A stretch of 64,000 bases of DNA from Amborella trichopoda (GCF_000471905.2 NW_006495906.1:2774268-2838267), one strand, 5' to 3'; counted from the first letter of the stretch, positions 47,701-59,340 are shown. Numbers and translations: made by a program. The notes: generated from the letters alone by a model not told the origin.

Positions 47701-50700
47701 CTCCAGAATCTGATCGTAAGACATTTTTTTGGTAGAAATTGAGTTTCACTGTATAAATAAAACCAGACAAAGATGTCATATATTTCAATGCGGTTATTCA
47801 CAAAGAAAACCCAAGTATATTTGGTGTGATCATCAATAAAAATGACATAATACCGTGACCCCCTCTTTGATGCAAAAGGAGCTGGTCCTTAGAAATCAGT
47901 ATGCACTAGATTAAACATAGAAGCAAAAATTGAATTGCTGCGAATGAATGGTAATTCATGCATTTTTTAAAGTTTGCGCGACTTGCAATCTTTAACGGTA
48001 GAGAGACTTTTTGAAGAAATAGAATAAATAATATTCAAGGCACTTATCCAAGAAGCCAATGCTAAAATCGATTGGGAAAAGGCTTATGATCATGTCGATT
48101 GGTCTCTTTTAGACGAACGTTGGCCAGGATGGGATTTGGTAACCGCTGGAGAAAATGGATGCAAGGCTGCATCACCAAGCCCCATTTCTCCATCCTCATA
48201 AATGGGAGCCCGAAAGGTTTCTTTCCTTCCTCGAGGGGCCTTCGCCAAGGGGACCCTCTGTCCCCCTTTCTCTTTGTTGTAGTCGCAGAGGTCTTCAGTA
48301 GGTCCATCTCTCGCCTCTACCAGGACGGCCTCCTTTCAGCCTTCCATTGTAGCACACGAGGTCCCTCGGTGTCTCATCTGCAATATGTAGATGATACACT
48401 TGTCTTCCTTGACGCCTCCCCACAGGAGATCGATAACCTGAGGCTGTTTCTCATTTGCTTCGAGACTGGCACAGGATTCAAAGTTAATTATGGACAAATC
48501 TAAGATGATGGGGGTGGGTCTCACGAGTCAAGAAATCAGAGCCCTTATTCCTTCTTGGGATTGCAAAGTAGAGGACCTTCCCACCACCTACTTGGGCATT
48601 CCTTTGGGCTTGGGGAAGCCCAAAAAAAGACAATGGGCTCAAATTATTGACAGGGTGGATAGGCGTCTGACCGGCTGGAAAGGGAGGTTTCTTTCCCTGG
48701 CAGGCCGATCCACGCTCGTCAAAGCCACTTTGGCCAATGCCCCGATCTACCTAATGTCCATTTTCCACATGCTAGCCTCGGTAGCTAAAAGGCTGGACCA
48801 GCTTATGAGAAACTTCCTCTGGTCTGGCCAAGGGGAAAAAACCAGACACCAGCTAATCTCTTGGGATACTGTCCGACTACCCAAATCCCAAGGAGGGCTC
48901 GGTATCAAGGATCTTAGGAAACATAACCTGGCTCTGCTAGGTAAATGGTGGTGGAGATTGGTAACTCAACCTATCTCCCTCTGGGCACAGGTCATTCGCT
49001 ACAAATACAGAATCCCCACTCACAAGTGGGTGCCTGACAGGACTTCTCGCAGAAGGACCTCTGGTGCCTGGAAGTCCCTTGCTTCTTCTCTTGCTCTTTT
49101 CAACCATTCCATCTGTTTCCACCCCAAAGAAGGCTCGAGAGTACCTTTTTTGTCCGACCTTTGGATAGGACATACCCCTCTTAGGGATCTTTTCCCCTCT
49201 CTCTTTCATCTCTCTGTCAACAAAGAATCAACCATTACTGAAGAGATGGTCCTTTTAGGTGGCAGAAGGTCTTGGAACCGCTCCTTTAGAGGGAACCTAA
49301 CCGAGGAAGAGGCTACACTGTTCATCTCTTTGTCCGCAACCTTATACCCCATCTTCTAATCTCCCTCTGGAATTGATTCACTGGTTTGGACTCTCTCTCC
49401 CTCAGGGAACTTCTCAGTAGCATCTTTCTACAACAAACTTATCCAACCCTCTACATACCCCCCACTGCTGTCCAATCCAAAGTCTGGTCAACCATTGCTC
49501 CTCCAAAAGTCTAAACCTTCAATTGGATAGCTTGCTGCCAACGGGCTCTCACCGTCGACCACCTTCAGCGAAGAGGACTTTCACTTCCAAATAGATGCAC
49601 TTGGTGCCTACACGAGGAAGAGACTAACCCTCACCTTTTCCTACATTGCATCCTGGCTTTTGAACTCTGGATCTGTGTCCTTCAGCTGTTTAACTTTCAA
49701 TGGGTTCTCCCATCCTCAGTCAAGGCTCTCATCTCTTCCTACTCCGGCCACCATTGGCCTAAGGCTGCCAGAACTTTGTGGAAGGCAGCTATCGCTGCAA
49801 CCATTTGGGTAATTTGGATAGAGAGGAATGAGAGGATTTTCCAAGGCCACAAAAGAGATGTCCTTGCGTTGTTCCAGAAAGTTACATCCTTGGTAATTTT
49901 TTGGGCCTTTATTCACAAGGACTTTGTAGGGATTCCTCCTAACACGTTTCTCAGCCAGTGGGAGAATATTTTGAACCTTCAACCTCACAAGAAGCAAAGA
50001 CCTCACAACTGGTTGGCCCCTCCAGTCAATGCCATCAAACTCAACTTTGATGGTTGTTCACTGGGAAACTCAGGGCCATTAGGGGTAGGAGGGGTTTTCC
50101 GTGATCACATCTGCAATATTCTTCTCACCTACTCGGAAAACGTGGGACATGGAGATTCCCAGTTTGCCGAAGCAATGGCTCTCTTGCTGGGTCTCAAAAG
50201 ATTCAACTCCTCTTGGGGTCAACATTTGGTGGTGGAAAGAGACGCCCAAAACATCATCTCTTGGGCAGCAGGCACCTCCCCTTCTCCTTGGTACCTCTCC
50301 ACGATTTTTGATGAAATCAACTATATATGCAGGGATATGCACGTCTTATGGTGGCATACTTGGCGGACGTCAAACGAGCTCGCTGATCTTCTTACTAAAG
50401 AAGGGGCACAGGCAAGTGTTGAAGACCCTGACCGGTCCATCTCCTTTTTTGCTCTGGACCATAGAGGCTTCCCTAGACTATAATTACCTTTTATTTTTAC
50501 TGTACTTGTGCGTCTCTTATAAGCCCCTATTTTTCCTACTCTCTAACTTTTGTAGTTAGGCAGGACAGGGCCAATTTTTTGTATAGGGTCTACAAACCTA
50601 TTTTTAGACCAAGGTACCCGCCTCGGGGGTACTCGAGGTCCTCTCTTCCCCTTTTCACTTGTACTCTCTCTCACAGATATACAAAGTTAACTTTATCAAA

Positions 50701-52965
50701 AAAAAAAAAACTCCGAGAAAGCAAAAATTCTAATCAAGAAGTAGAAATATGACCCAAACGTTGATGCCACAGAGATCTTTTGTCAAGTATTTCAGCTCTG
50801 GCAGAAGTTTCAGAAGGAGTTTCCAAATGAAGATGATCCAGAAAGTAGAGGCCACCATCTTTATGCCCAGTCCCAATTAGTTTCCCTGACTGTGGTGACT
50901 GCTGATCGTACACATGACATCCAGAGGGAGTGAAAACAACATTACAATTGGAACGGGTAATCTGACCAACAGAAAGCAAGTTCAGAGCAATGGAGGGCAC
51001 ATGATAAACACTAGAAACATTCAATTTGCCAGAAGGATTAGGGGATGTAATAATTGAGCCCACCTTAAAAACTTTCATAGTGGTACCATTAGCAATACAA
51101 ATGGTTTCAAAACAGGTTTGCAATCAACAAGAATAGACTCATATGATGAGAAGCGCCAGAGTCTATTAACCAAGAAGCTGAAGCAGTTTTACTTGAAAAA
51201 GTAGATGTAGTCCCTTTGGACGAACGAGATTGTGAGAGCAATGATTGCAATTGCTCTAGTGTGTGTCTCACTATTGTTGAGCCAATGCTAGCAAAAGATT
51301 CTAATTGCTCCATTGCAACAGGTAAAAAACTATCACAAAATTACCTTATGCATCCGGATCAGGCTTTGGTTGGACTGGAAACAACATGAACTACCTATTA
51401 AACAATAGGGACAAGGAACCCTTTTTTTGGGAGAAAAATTGGTCCGTCACAATTTACAAATGTAGTCCGCCACATATAAATGTGGTGCAACGCCAACGTT
51501 CCAAAGAAATAGTTGTCACTTATTCAAAAGGGTCGTGCAAAACAGCCCGTCAATGTTCAAAAGAAATAGTTGTCACTTATTCAATAGGGCTGTCACATGT
51601 ACACAGAGGTACACTGTCACTTTTGTAAAGAGGTTCATGAAAAATGCTTGCAACAAAATGGTTCCAAAATTGGACTATTCAAAGAGTATTCAACCAATTA
51701 AAAAAATGCAAGGGAACCTATTGACTAGTGAACTGATTGAAAAAGGAAAGCAAGGGAATGAGCAAAGAACAATTTTTAGAGAGAAAAACAAAGAACGAAT
51801 GAGCAAGAACAGGATGAGGTGCTACACAATATGCAATAGAAGCTTGATGAGCTATGTGGAAGGAAGAAAGTAACAATTTTACACTATCCAATTAGATTGT
51901 CTATAGAATTTTGAAAGTAACTGGTTGTTGGGCTGTCTGTTTCATATGTACTTTTACTACCGAGGATTGTAAAGTCCAATTGAAAGATTGAGCCATATGA
52001 TTTATCCAAAAAAAAACAAGTATGATAAAATTATATAAGAAAGAAAAATCGAAGATCAAAGTGAGTCATTGGAGTTTCTCTCGAGGGCTTTGTAGTGAGA
52101 TTAGTTAAATAATTGAATGAGAACAAAACATGTTCAGAGGCAAAAAAAATAAAATAAAAAAGGGAGGATATTCTATCTCGATTTGTGATGGCCATGTATC
52201 ATGTATTGCATGTCCAAGAAACATGCATTTAACTTAGTTTGCTTAATGACTCTCTCTTTCAATGGAAGGGAGAAAAACGAAATATGCTCCGTAAAAAGCC
52301 GTAAGTGGGGCTGATAGGGATTCCTTTGATATAATTTTTTAAAATTGAAACTTGTTTTTCAAATCAGGTGTAGCCATGTCGATAATCGATTGATTAGGTA
52401 ATTGATATCATGGGTTTCTTGCTCTGCCCTTGGAGGCTGGCCCACTTTTTTGGTGAGATATTTGACATTATGAGCCATGTTTGCGTATTGTGGACCCACA
52501 TTTGGCGAGAAGCTAATTCTTTGGCTGATACCCTCGCATAAGAGGGAGCGGCATTGCCTTCTGGGAGTGGATCCCATTGGCTTTTTTGTACACAGTGGTT
52601 TCCTCGATCATAATATCACTACGAGGATGTATAGGATTTTTTGTATCTAACTCACCATCTTGGTGATATACGGCCCCATTAAAGGGTTATTTTTGTATAC
52701 TTATTATTATCTGTTAATACAAGTTAATGCTTCTCAAATAAAAACTTCAGCCCAAAGTGATTTTAGAGAATGAGATCCTAGGAGTAATGACTAAGTATTT
52801 TATGTTACATGTCCGTTCAGTGATGAAAAAGTCGGCTACCTGGCTGCCTAAATGGCCTCACAGACAAACCGCCTAGGTCTGGGTGCCCACGTAGTGACAC
52901 CCCTTTAATAAAATAAATAAATAAATAAATCAAATCCACCTAGACAAAAATTCAGTTATGTGTAA

Positions 52966-53004
<39 letters not shown>

Positions 53005-55432
53005 TTCTCTCTATCTCATCCAAAAGGAAAAAAAAAAAGAGAATGATCTTTAAGAATTTCATGCGAGGCCTTACGCACACGCATATGTGCGCATGCACAC
53101 ATACAGACACATACATTCACAGAATAAATACACGAAACACCGTATGCCCCCCACCCCAAGCCCTGCCCTTAGGGCTGCCTAAGTGTCTAGATGTGGCCGC
53201 CTGGGCGGTCAAGGCCACTAGTTGCCTAGAGGGCCACCTTTGACTTTTTGAACGTTGTATCCGTTCTTTGTGCTATACATTTGTTTCAAATCCAAGGACA
53301 AGGATGGGATGAATCTCGTCACAATTTGGATTTCATTTCATTGTCACCCAGATACTTTTGAAATTTTGTTTAATAACTATTCCTGCACAAGTGTTACCTC
53401 GCCAGACACCCTTGGAGGGGATCCTATGTAAGCCTTGCATATTTGTTTCCTTCTTAGATCAAGGATTCCTTTGAATCTCAAAATCCTATTTTTTGATTTT
53501 GATATCTTGATTATTGTGCACTTATTTTCCATGCTGCTTTTTGCATCTTCCCACCATCAAACGTGGTTTGCCCTAGCGAAAGCACTGGTTGTTGCTAATG
53601 AACTGATAACATGTAGGGGAGCCATAATTTTCTGTTTGTTGATCATGTTTGTAATTATAAGAGTATCAAGCACCAAGATTGTCTGGTATGCATAATTCTT
53701 TTAAGATATTGGAATCTTCAATACCTAATGATAGTATTTTTGTCTAATGGTGCAGATGCTTATGCACAAATACCAATTCTAGTTCTGAAATAGGAACACT
53801 ACCACCTGATGTAACAGAGATTGTTGTAGTGCGCCATGGAGAGACGACATGGAATGCATCTGGAAGAATTCAGGTGGCCATTTATTCTTGATGGACAAAA
53901 CAGAAAGTGTTGTATAAATTCTTGTGTGATTGGGATTGGGCCTGATGTTCTGTTTGTATGCATCAACGATGAATTTTATTTGAAGTGTGTTGCTGCTAGA
54001 GTTAAATATCTGATTTATGGGGGATCTGAGTAGGATAGTAATCAATGGGGAATCTGATTAGGATAGTAATCAATACCTAATGTATTGACTGAAAATAAAT
54101 TTGGAAACTAGCAACATGAGCTTGATTGGGCTTGATGTTCTGCTTGTATGTAACTTTATTTGAAGTTTGTTGAACTGCTAGAGTTAAATATCTGATTTAT
54201 GGGGAATCTGATTAGGATAGTAATCAATACCTAATATATCGACTTAAAATAAATTTGGAAAATAGCAACATAAGCTTTAGTGGCTCTCATGAATTCTTCT
54301 CAAATTCCTTAGATAGTCAATTCTAAATAATAGTCAACTCTACTTCTAAATCCTTTACACGAAGTTCTATTTATAATAAAAGACCTACTTAGAACTTAAG
54401 AAATCCTAATTCTTATTTGCAATTAAAAATCAAGGGTTTGACATACAATGTGAAAAGAAGAAAAACCCCAGTTTTGTGTACATGCTCTCTGAGACTGAGT
54501 AGAGGGTTTCACATTGCTTCCCACTTGCTGAGATTCAAGAAAAACTTAGACCCCGTGCTCCAGCAGTGGAGGTGACCCTGTGTGGGGTCTATGAAGTTCT
54601 TGGGGATAACCTGAGGCATGGGTATTTGGTAATTCTTATGGCTCCCTGTTTCTTGATTCTTCATGCATTGTATTTTTGTTTTTATTGCAAAGAATTGTAA
54701 TGGCTTGTAAGAGAAGATCTTAGATTGCATTAAGTTTATTTCTATAAATTAAAGTTGTATTTTTGGACATATGTAAGTGATCTAGCCGGTATTGCAATAG
54801 AAAGAATGCAAAATTTGAAACTATACAAACTGTGCTTGATCACATTGCCCTTCTTTCAAGATGGTCCAGGCTATAATTGATGCTGGTCTACATGACCTCT
54901 AAGCGTCCTGCTTGATGAAGATTGAATGCTAGTCTTAAAGTTGAATAATGTCTTTTCTTGGATGTAGAGTAATTTACTACAGAACTTCATTAGCTGTTGT
55001 CATTATGTTTGTGTTCTTGGATTAAATATCAATGGAAATGTTAGAAAATGATGTTTGCAACTTTGCATGCTTATAAATACATCATCAAAGCATGTTCTGG
55101 ACTATGATCCCCTTTCATAGAAAGTTCTGTTACACGGCTATGTTCGATGCCCTCCCTGACTTTTAAGCAATTTGTTTATAAGGGTCATTTGGATGTAGAG
55201 CTTAATGAGGTTGGACTACAACAAGCAATTGCAGTAAGTAGCAAATCATAAACATTATGGCTAGTGTAATAATTCAATTGTTTTTCATTTTTATGATGAA
55301 ATTTGATTGGATATCTTCAAGGTTGCTGAACGCCTATCAAAGGAATCTGAAATTGCAGCTGTATACTCATCTGACTTGAAGCGAGCGTTCGACACTGCAA
55401 AGATAATTGCAGAAAAATGCAAATTAGCAGAG
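44467..55432 (+). CDS. Phosphoglycerate-mutase-like gene (partial, exons 1-4)
   Basis: Histidine phosphatase superfamily, closest in memory to plant phosphoglycerate mutase-like protein 4. The superfamily transfers phosphate through a histidine in an RHG motif; the true substrate of this branch is not settled. Seen here: EIVVVRHGETTWN at the end of exon 2, GHLDVELNEVGLQQAIA in exon 3, VAERLSKESEIAAVYSSDLK in exon 4. Exons join in frame (the Thr codon split 2/1 across intron 1; other junctions fall between codons), all with GT and AG. The C-terminal half (second His, the ERHLGD-type region) is not in the window and should be to the right. Introns are 9,005, 1,309, 88 and at least 8,500 bases; the first and fourth are stuffed with transposable elements. 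Confidence 0.85.
45007..45351 (-). repeat. Probable 3' LTR of the copia element
   Basis: Starts on the minus strand with TGAAATTGTG just after the polypurine tract. The outer edge near 45007 is a guess since no partner LTR is available for comparison. Confidence 0.45.
45363..47290 (-). pseudogene. copia RT and RNase H pseudogene
   Basis: Minus strand: 46336-47286 gives a Pro/Thr linker then RT with ELTALDKMHAWDLVPLPKDK, CRWVYKIKTKVDGSIE and YQLDVNNAFLNGEL. The catalytic box reads YVADMIISGDD (about 46320-46350), with Ala for the first Asp of YVDD. GLEVAYSPHGYLLSQFKYA follows (45908-46240). RNase H remnants include EAKYQAMAQTMAEI and HERTKHIEVDCYFV (45430-45700). Stops and frameshifts interrupt it. 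Lost active-site Asp means no activity. A 38-bp tandem duplication (units at 45777 and 45815) lies inside. Confidence 0.85.
47291..48024 (-). pseudogene. copia integrase pseudogene (part 2)
   Basis: Minus strand carries LSTVKDCKSRKL, then LVHTD, GPAPFASKRGSRYYVIFIDD and HTKYTWVFF, i.e. the start of the copia integrase core with its first Asp. The rest is broken by frameshifts. The upstream gag-pre-integrase part lies beyond the LINE at 50711-51313. Confidence 0.75.
48025..50710 (+). mobile_element. L1-like LINE with RNase H, 5'-truncated, inside the copia element
   Basis: Begins within RT and ends in a 13-base poly-A (50698-50710), the usual form of a 5'-truncated LINE. It separates the copia integrase from its gag-pre-integrase part, so it inserted later. 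No clear target duplication seen. The tail before the poly-A contains CTCTCTCTCACAGATATACA. Confidence 0.85.
48062..50483 (+). pseudogene. LINE ORF2 3' part: RT, zinc-binding region, RNase H
   Basis: RT palm: IDWEKAYDHVDW (48068), GLRQGDPLSPFLF and LQYVDDTLVF with intact YVDD (about 48377-48406). A stop at about 48500 and a frame change lead to 48490-49359 (LPTTYLGIPLGLGKPKK, GWKGRFLSLAGRSTLVKA, KSQGGLGIKDL), typical of plant LINE RT thumb. Then CTWCLHEEETNPHLFLHC (about 49590-49650), a zf-RVT-type region. 49776-50483 is one open frame with an RVT_3-type RNase H (FDGCSLGN, FAEAMAL, ERDAQNIIS keep the D-E-D acids) ending at FPRL. Needs RT plus endonuclease to move; the endonuclease is missing. 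Confidence 0.88.
50711..51320 (-). pseudogene. copia protease and gag-pre-integrase (part 1)
   Basis: Minus strand: ASWLIDSGASHHMS (about 51130-51180) is the copia aspartic protease motif. After a frame change, LNVSSVYHVPSIALNLLSVG and LWHQRLGHIS form the gag-pre-integrase region with its HRLGH-type zinc ligands. Interrupted at the left by the LINE. Confidence 0.85.
51391..52369. other. Intron sequence without recognised genes
   Basis: Contains a 57-bp duplication (GAAATAGTTGTCACTTATTC at about 51507 and 51563). The rest is A-rich and may include lost copia 5' sequence. Confidence 0.45.
52370..52745 (+). pseudogene. LINE tail (end of RNase H and 3' UTR)
   Basis: Plus strand has LWTHIWREANSLADTLA then a stop, GSHWLFCTQWFPRS and a 3' tail ending CTCAAATAAAAA (about 52735). 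It matches the C-terminal part of the LINEs at 50360-50483 and 59860-60040. Strongly 5'-truncated. Confidence 0.75.
52813..53256. mobile_element. Short element with inverted ends (possible hAT-type)
   Basis: The left end GTTCAGTGATGAAAAAGTCG and the right end CTTTGACTTTTTGAAC are inverted relatives, and both subterminal parts have TGCCTAA/GCCTAGG-type motifs (for example CGCCTAGGTCTGGG at 52870 and CCGCCTGGGCGG at 53190), a pattern of some plant hAT-derived repeats. Interior is (AAAT)n and (TC)n. No clear target duplication. Confidence 0.45.
52966..53016. repeat. (TC)n microsatellite
   Basis: About 13 CT units followed by an imperfect CT-rich stretch; an (AAAT)n tract precedes at 52911-52932. 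Confidence 0.9.
53756..53873 (+). CDS. Mutase-like gene, exon 2
   Basis: 118 nt. Encodes CLCTNTNSSSEIG..., then TEIVVVRHGETTWNASGRIQ. RHG contains the histidine that takes the phosphate in this superfamily. Acceptor GGTGCAG, donor CAG/GTGGCC. Strongest evidence for the gene. Confidence 0.92.
53930..54276 (+). repeat. Tandem duplication in intron 2
   Basis: Two diverged copies of about 150-190 bp: GGGCCTGATGTTCTGTTTGT (53938) and GGGCTTGATGTTCTGCTTGT (54128), both followed by GAGTTAAATATCTGATTTAT and ATCAATACCTAAT. An extra ATGGGGAATCTGATTAGGAT unit is in the first copy. Non-coding. Confidence 0.8.
54277..55182 (+). other. Rest of intron 2
   Basis: AT-rich, no open frame of interest. Acceptor is TTTGTTTATAAG before GGTCATTTGG. 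Confidence 0.6.
55183..55233 (+). CDS. Mutase-like gene, exon 3
   Basis: 51 nt, 17 codons: GHLDVELNEVGLQQAIA, a well conserved segment after the RHG region in this family. Donor GTAAGTAG. Confidence 0.92.
55322..55432 (+). CDS. Mutase-like gene, exon 4
   Basis: 111 nt, 37 codons, from VAERLSKESEIAAVYSSDLK to IIAEKCKLAE. The YSSDLKRA motif is typical of the family and carries the conserved Arg. Acceptor ATCTTCAAG, donor GAG/GTATTATG. No next exon was found before 58825. Confidence 0.92.
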
Positions 55433-58400
55433 GTATTATGAATATGATTATACTTTCCACAGTTTGTACTTCTTATGTCACTTATTTAAGGAATTTCGGA
55501 GTAACATGGGAGGTAAGTGCTTGATTTACTTTTTGGATCCAAGGCTTCATGTAAACATGCTTGTTGAATCCTTCATTTACTTTTTGAATGCTTTATTTCC
55601 TCCACATGGAGAGCTTTGCGTGTGTTACCTTTTGAGTATCGTATTGAGGTCACCTGTATATAGCAAGCTCTTGAGAGTTCCTTAAATTTCAGTCCTTGTA
55701 TCACACAAACTTATTTAACATAATAATACAATGGCCGCGCAAACTCCTTGCTGAATTAATGAAGATAAATAAATTGTATGTATATCTCGTTGACTTCATG
55801 AAGGCGTTGCAATGCCATGTCTTAAGTATTCATTTTCTTTGTCTCTAAGTAATCTCGTGGTTCGCGGTTCACCTAATATTTGTGACCGCAAAATTAGCCT
55901 TTTCAATTATTCTGAGCATCATACCTATAGAAAGTTTCTGACGCAAACCTAGTAGCTTGGAGCTAGGGTTTGGCAAAGAAGAAGCTAGGGAGATCCAAAA
56001 TTAAAGAAAGATTGCAAAAATCAGAGATAGAAGAAGGAGCACTAACTGCTCTAGGGTTTTGAATAAAGTCCATAACAAGATGTTTCATTATGCTTGAGTA
56101 CATCCCTTATATAAGAAAACCTTAAACAAAACCTAATCTTGGCCATCCATTGAATCTAATCATAGTCACTCATTATAAAAGACTTTAAGTGAATATAAGT
56201 AAATAAGAGACTGTTGAAATACTTCTTATGCCCCCTGAGTAAATAAAATAACTCAATAAATAAATAAAAGACATAAAAGGACAGTTTCGATGACTTTTTT
56301 TTCCCTTCTGTGATTGCTCTTGTAAACTTTAAGCTTGTCTGTCTTATCTAGATACTTGAGAGCAATATTCTGGACTGCATCAGTTTCATTGTTAGTTTTC
56401 TACCATTTTTATTATCCAAATTTGATAAATTTCTTTTTTTGGGCATCAAAACCTGTTGTTATCCATCACTGTGTACTTATCATATCTGTGACTGGGGAAT
56501 GCTAGAAATTTAATTTCTCTCATAACCTGGGTAGATGGTTATATGGAGAAGATGTGGTCATCATCATCTAAGCCTTACCTCAATTATTTGGGGTTTGCTA
56601 CATAAATCTTGTTCCTCCATTTTTCTCTATGAAGGAAGCATGGAGAGGATGGGATCATGAAGGAAATATTCTTTTTCTATAGTCCTTAAAATTCTCATTG
56701 ATATGCCCTCGTAATTTGGAATGAAAGTTTTTTTGCAGATAAAAGAGCTAGGCCTTGTTGGACTGCATTGGAGATTTATCTAATCAGAACCATTAGAAAA
56801 CATTGTCCAAATGATTACTTTATATAGCATGAAATAAAAATGGGAGAAGGATAAGGTTGGTGCCAGTGTTCTCCACATTTACTAAATAGAAGGCTACGGA
56901 ACAAAAATGGGAAAGATAAATCCTAGAAGGGTTGCATGAACCAACAGACTATGGAAACCGTAAATGTCAGCCCAAAGACCTCATAAATCTTTTGAAAAAT
57001 GGATTTATGTTGAAGGCGGAATAATATAAGTTGTTATGATCTAGCAATGGGTGAGATTTATGCAAATATAGGTTGTGCTAGACAGTTCACTTCTCAACAG
57101 GAACACGAAAACATATGGAACTTGATGCTTGAAATTGAAGTTGAGCAGTTCAAGAAATGGAAGTGAAACTTCCTAGGAAGAAAATTCCTCAAAGGAAAGC
57201 CCTTTCTAAAATCCAACTCTTAAGAAACTTTTAAATAAGGTGTACTGACTAACATAGAAGAAAAGAAAAGGAAAAATAATTCTTTGAGCAGAAGCTGGTC
57301 GAAATGCTATAAAATAGCCCATGTATGGGGGAAATATTATTTTGGATTCATACCCGCCAAGAAAAACAATGTCTTTGCTTGAGATTCCGCTTCCTATCTT
57401 TGTCAAACCAATAAGTTTGCACTTTGCTATTTTGTGATATCAATTGCTGGCTCTCAAATCATGTTAGAAAAACCTTCATGTATTGGTAATTGAAGGGCAA
57501 TGAACAGATTGCGGAAAGCCCTTAAAAATTTGAGTGGCCCAAGCGAATGGCTCCTACTTGGAGAATAACTTCACTAATCAGATTGAATGTGGCACTTGTG
57601 AACTTTATATGCAGCAAATTATTGGAAGAATGACCTCAGCCAATAACATGATGACTTATGAGGCTACATGCGTTATAATGTCCGACAATGCAACAATATA
57701 AATAACACGGGAGAAGCATGTGAAAAAATGAATTACATGTGGATGCGCCATTTTTTTCATTGTTTATAATCTTTATATTTATTTTTTCCTGTCCTAAATT
57801 TCAGCTTCTGTGTCTTATAATATTTTTAAATAATATAATATTTTTGAATTTTTTCATGTCGTGGCCACTTTTCTTAAGGAATTCTCATTCCTAACCAAAT
57901 TGAAATTGGTGCTGAAGTGAATTTCAATAGTTTATGCCATGCACACATTTCAAACGATTATGTGGGACACATCTACTACAGCTGAAATTGAAATGAAGAC
58001 ATGTTCCAAAGCGTGACTGAATTTCTCATTCCCCTTTAATTGACTAGAATTGCCCTTTAAAGAGTTGCCATTCTAACAGAAGTATTTCAACCTCCAGCTG
58101 CAAGGTTTTGGCACCAAAATATCTTTGAAAGCAAGAAATTCCTTACATCATTACTATACGTGAAGAATCTTATCTCCGACTATCTATACACTTCTAACTT
58201 GCATCAACTTTAGATCTATAGTGTTCCGGAACAAAAATAGTAATTTTTCTCTTTTGTCAAGGTCCGTCATTTCCTGATGCCTCCATGGTTTTCCTCCCTC
58301 CGTTTTTCTCCTTTTTGTTATTTTTCCTCGTTTACCTTGTGGAGATGTCATTATTTTCAATATTATTTTGCCTCATTGTTTTCCTTGTCTGGTCCCCACA

Positions 58401-58824
58401 TTCCCTCCTCAATTCTTTGAATATTATTAATTTTGACCTTCCTCTTTTAAGTTTCCCTATTCATACCTTTTGTTTGGAAAATCACCAGAGACCCCACATG
58501 TCTAAGTCCAACCTTGTTTCAACCTTTGGGCCAAACCTTGATGTAGAAACCTCAACTCAGGACCGCAATGAGACCATGCCAAGGATCCTGTGCAGCCTTA
58601 TTTGATTAACAGATTGATTCATGCACCCTAGTGTAAGATTGACACGAACTGATTGGTGCAAACAACAAAAGAAATTACGAGGGCCAGGCTTTAGAGGAGC
58701 CTCAAAGAACCTAAAGTTGCAACTTGTTTGCTAACAAAACAAGCCGAAATTTCTGCTGTAGTAAATGAGAAAGTACTATATAATGTAGTTAAAGAATATT
58801 TCTCAATCATCACTAGTAGCACCT
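55433..58824 (+). other. Intron 4, left part (no exon found)
   Basis: Contains an LTR-like segment on the minus strand at about 55900-56280 (TATATAAG box near 56107, then a leader with AACCCTAG) and a dispersed-repeat-like CATCATCTAAGCCTTACCTC near 56561. Small frames at 55464-55685 and 58285-58605 show no domain. Confidence 0.45.
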
Positions 58825-59340
58825 TGATGCACTGAACAATCCTTCAATCGGTCAAGACAATTCTCTGCATTTTGACCCAATCAAACCACCTGTTGACGAC
58901 CGCCTTTATGATGATCCACATCCCAAGGTCGCGATAAGATCTGGGAGGGGAAGGCAGATTTTTTGAGGTAGTTTATTTTTAGTTTGTTGCTGTTTTTACA
59001 TTTTATTGATTTCCAGTGTTTTATTTGAAGTTAGGGACCTTTTATGTTTTATTTTAAGTGAAGCGATTTATAGGGTATTTTTATAATGTTTTAACTTAGG
59101 TGTGGGTAGTTTTGGTCTTCGTTATTAATAAATAATAAAAGGGCCTGGGCTGGTTGCTGAAACTTTTAGGGTTTGAACGGTAAAAATGGGTGTGAACACT
59201 AAAACCAGGCCCTATCTAGGGTTTCGGGTCTCTTCTTTGTGCAAGGAAAGCTAGGTCCACTGAAATTTGGCTTGTTATGATGGTTTATTGAATTTATTTT
59301 GCTGCTTTTTTTTTTCTTGCATCAATTGGTAAGGTTTTCT
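58825..59340 (+). repeat. 5' LTR of the right-hand gypsy element
   Basis: The left edge is set by comparison with 63817 onward. It includes a segment that, read as protein, resembles the C-terminus of pol (DDPHPKV and a basic stretch), repeated in the 3' LTR (DDSHPKV-like). The right edge is not certain: a CTTGCA near 59316-59321 is a possible end. A primer-binding site was not identified. Confidence 0.6.

Larger units (their letters stand above)
45007..51390 (-). mobile_element. Ty1/copia retrotransposon, decayed, split by a LINE
   Basis: Minus-strand order is protease, gag-pre-integrase, integrase, RT, RNase H, which is the copia order. The 3' LTR side is on the left with a polypurine tract (GAGGGGGAGTA on the minus strand, 45352-45362). 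The 5' LTR and most of gag could not be found to the right of 51320, so the 5' part is missing or too diverged. Split by a plus-strand LINE between about 48025 and 50710. It lies in intron 1 antisense to the host gene. Confidence 0.85.
44751..53755 (+). other. Intron 1, 9.0 kb, filled with transposable elements
   Basis: Donor GTAAGTAC at 44751 and acceptor TTTTTGTCTAATGGTGCAG ending 53755. Holds a broken copia element (minus), a LINE (plus) inside it, a second LINE tail, a hAT-like short element and simple repeats. A possible 18-nt microexon (44874-44892 area) is discussed as a finding. Confidence 0.65.

Noticed and set aside
53435..53695. 86-codon frame just before exon 2
   Set aside because: Hydrophobic chance frame in intron 1; does not join exon 2 in frame with a sensible donor.
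56740..56790. Possible exon 5 after TTTTTTTGCAG near 56738
   Set aside because: The frame ends in a stop after about 14 codons and does not resemble the expected PDLRERH-type segment of the family.
58285..58605. 106-codon frame in intron 4
   Set aside because: Phe/Leu/Ser-rich with no domain and no splice context.
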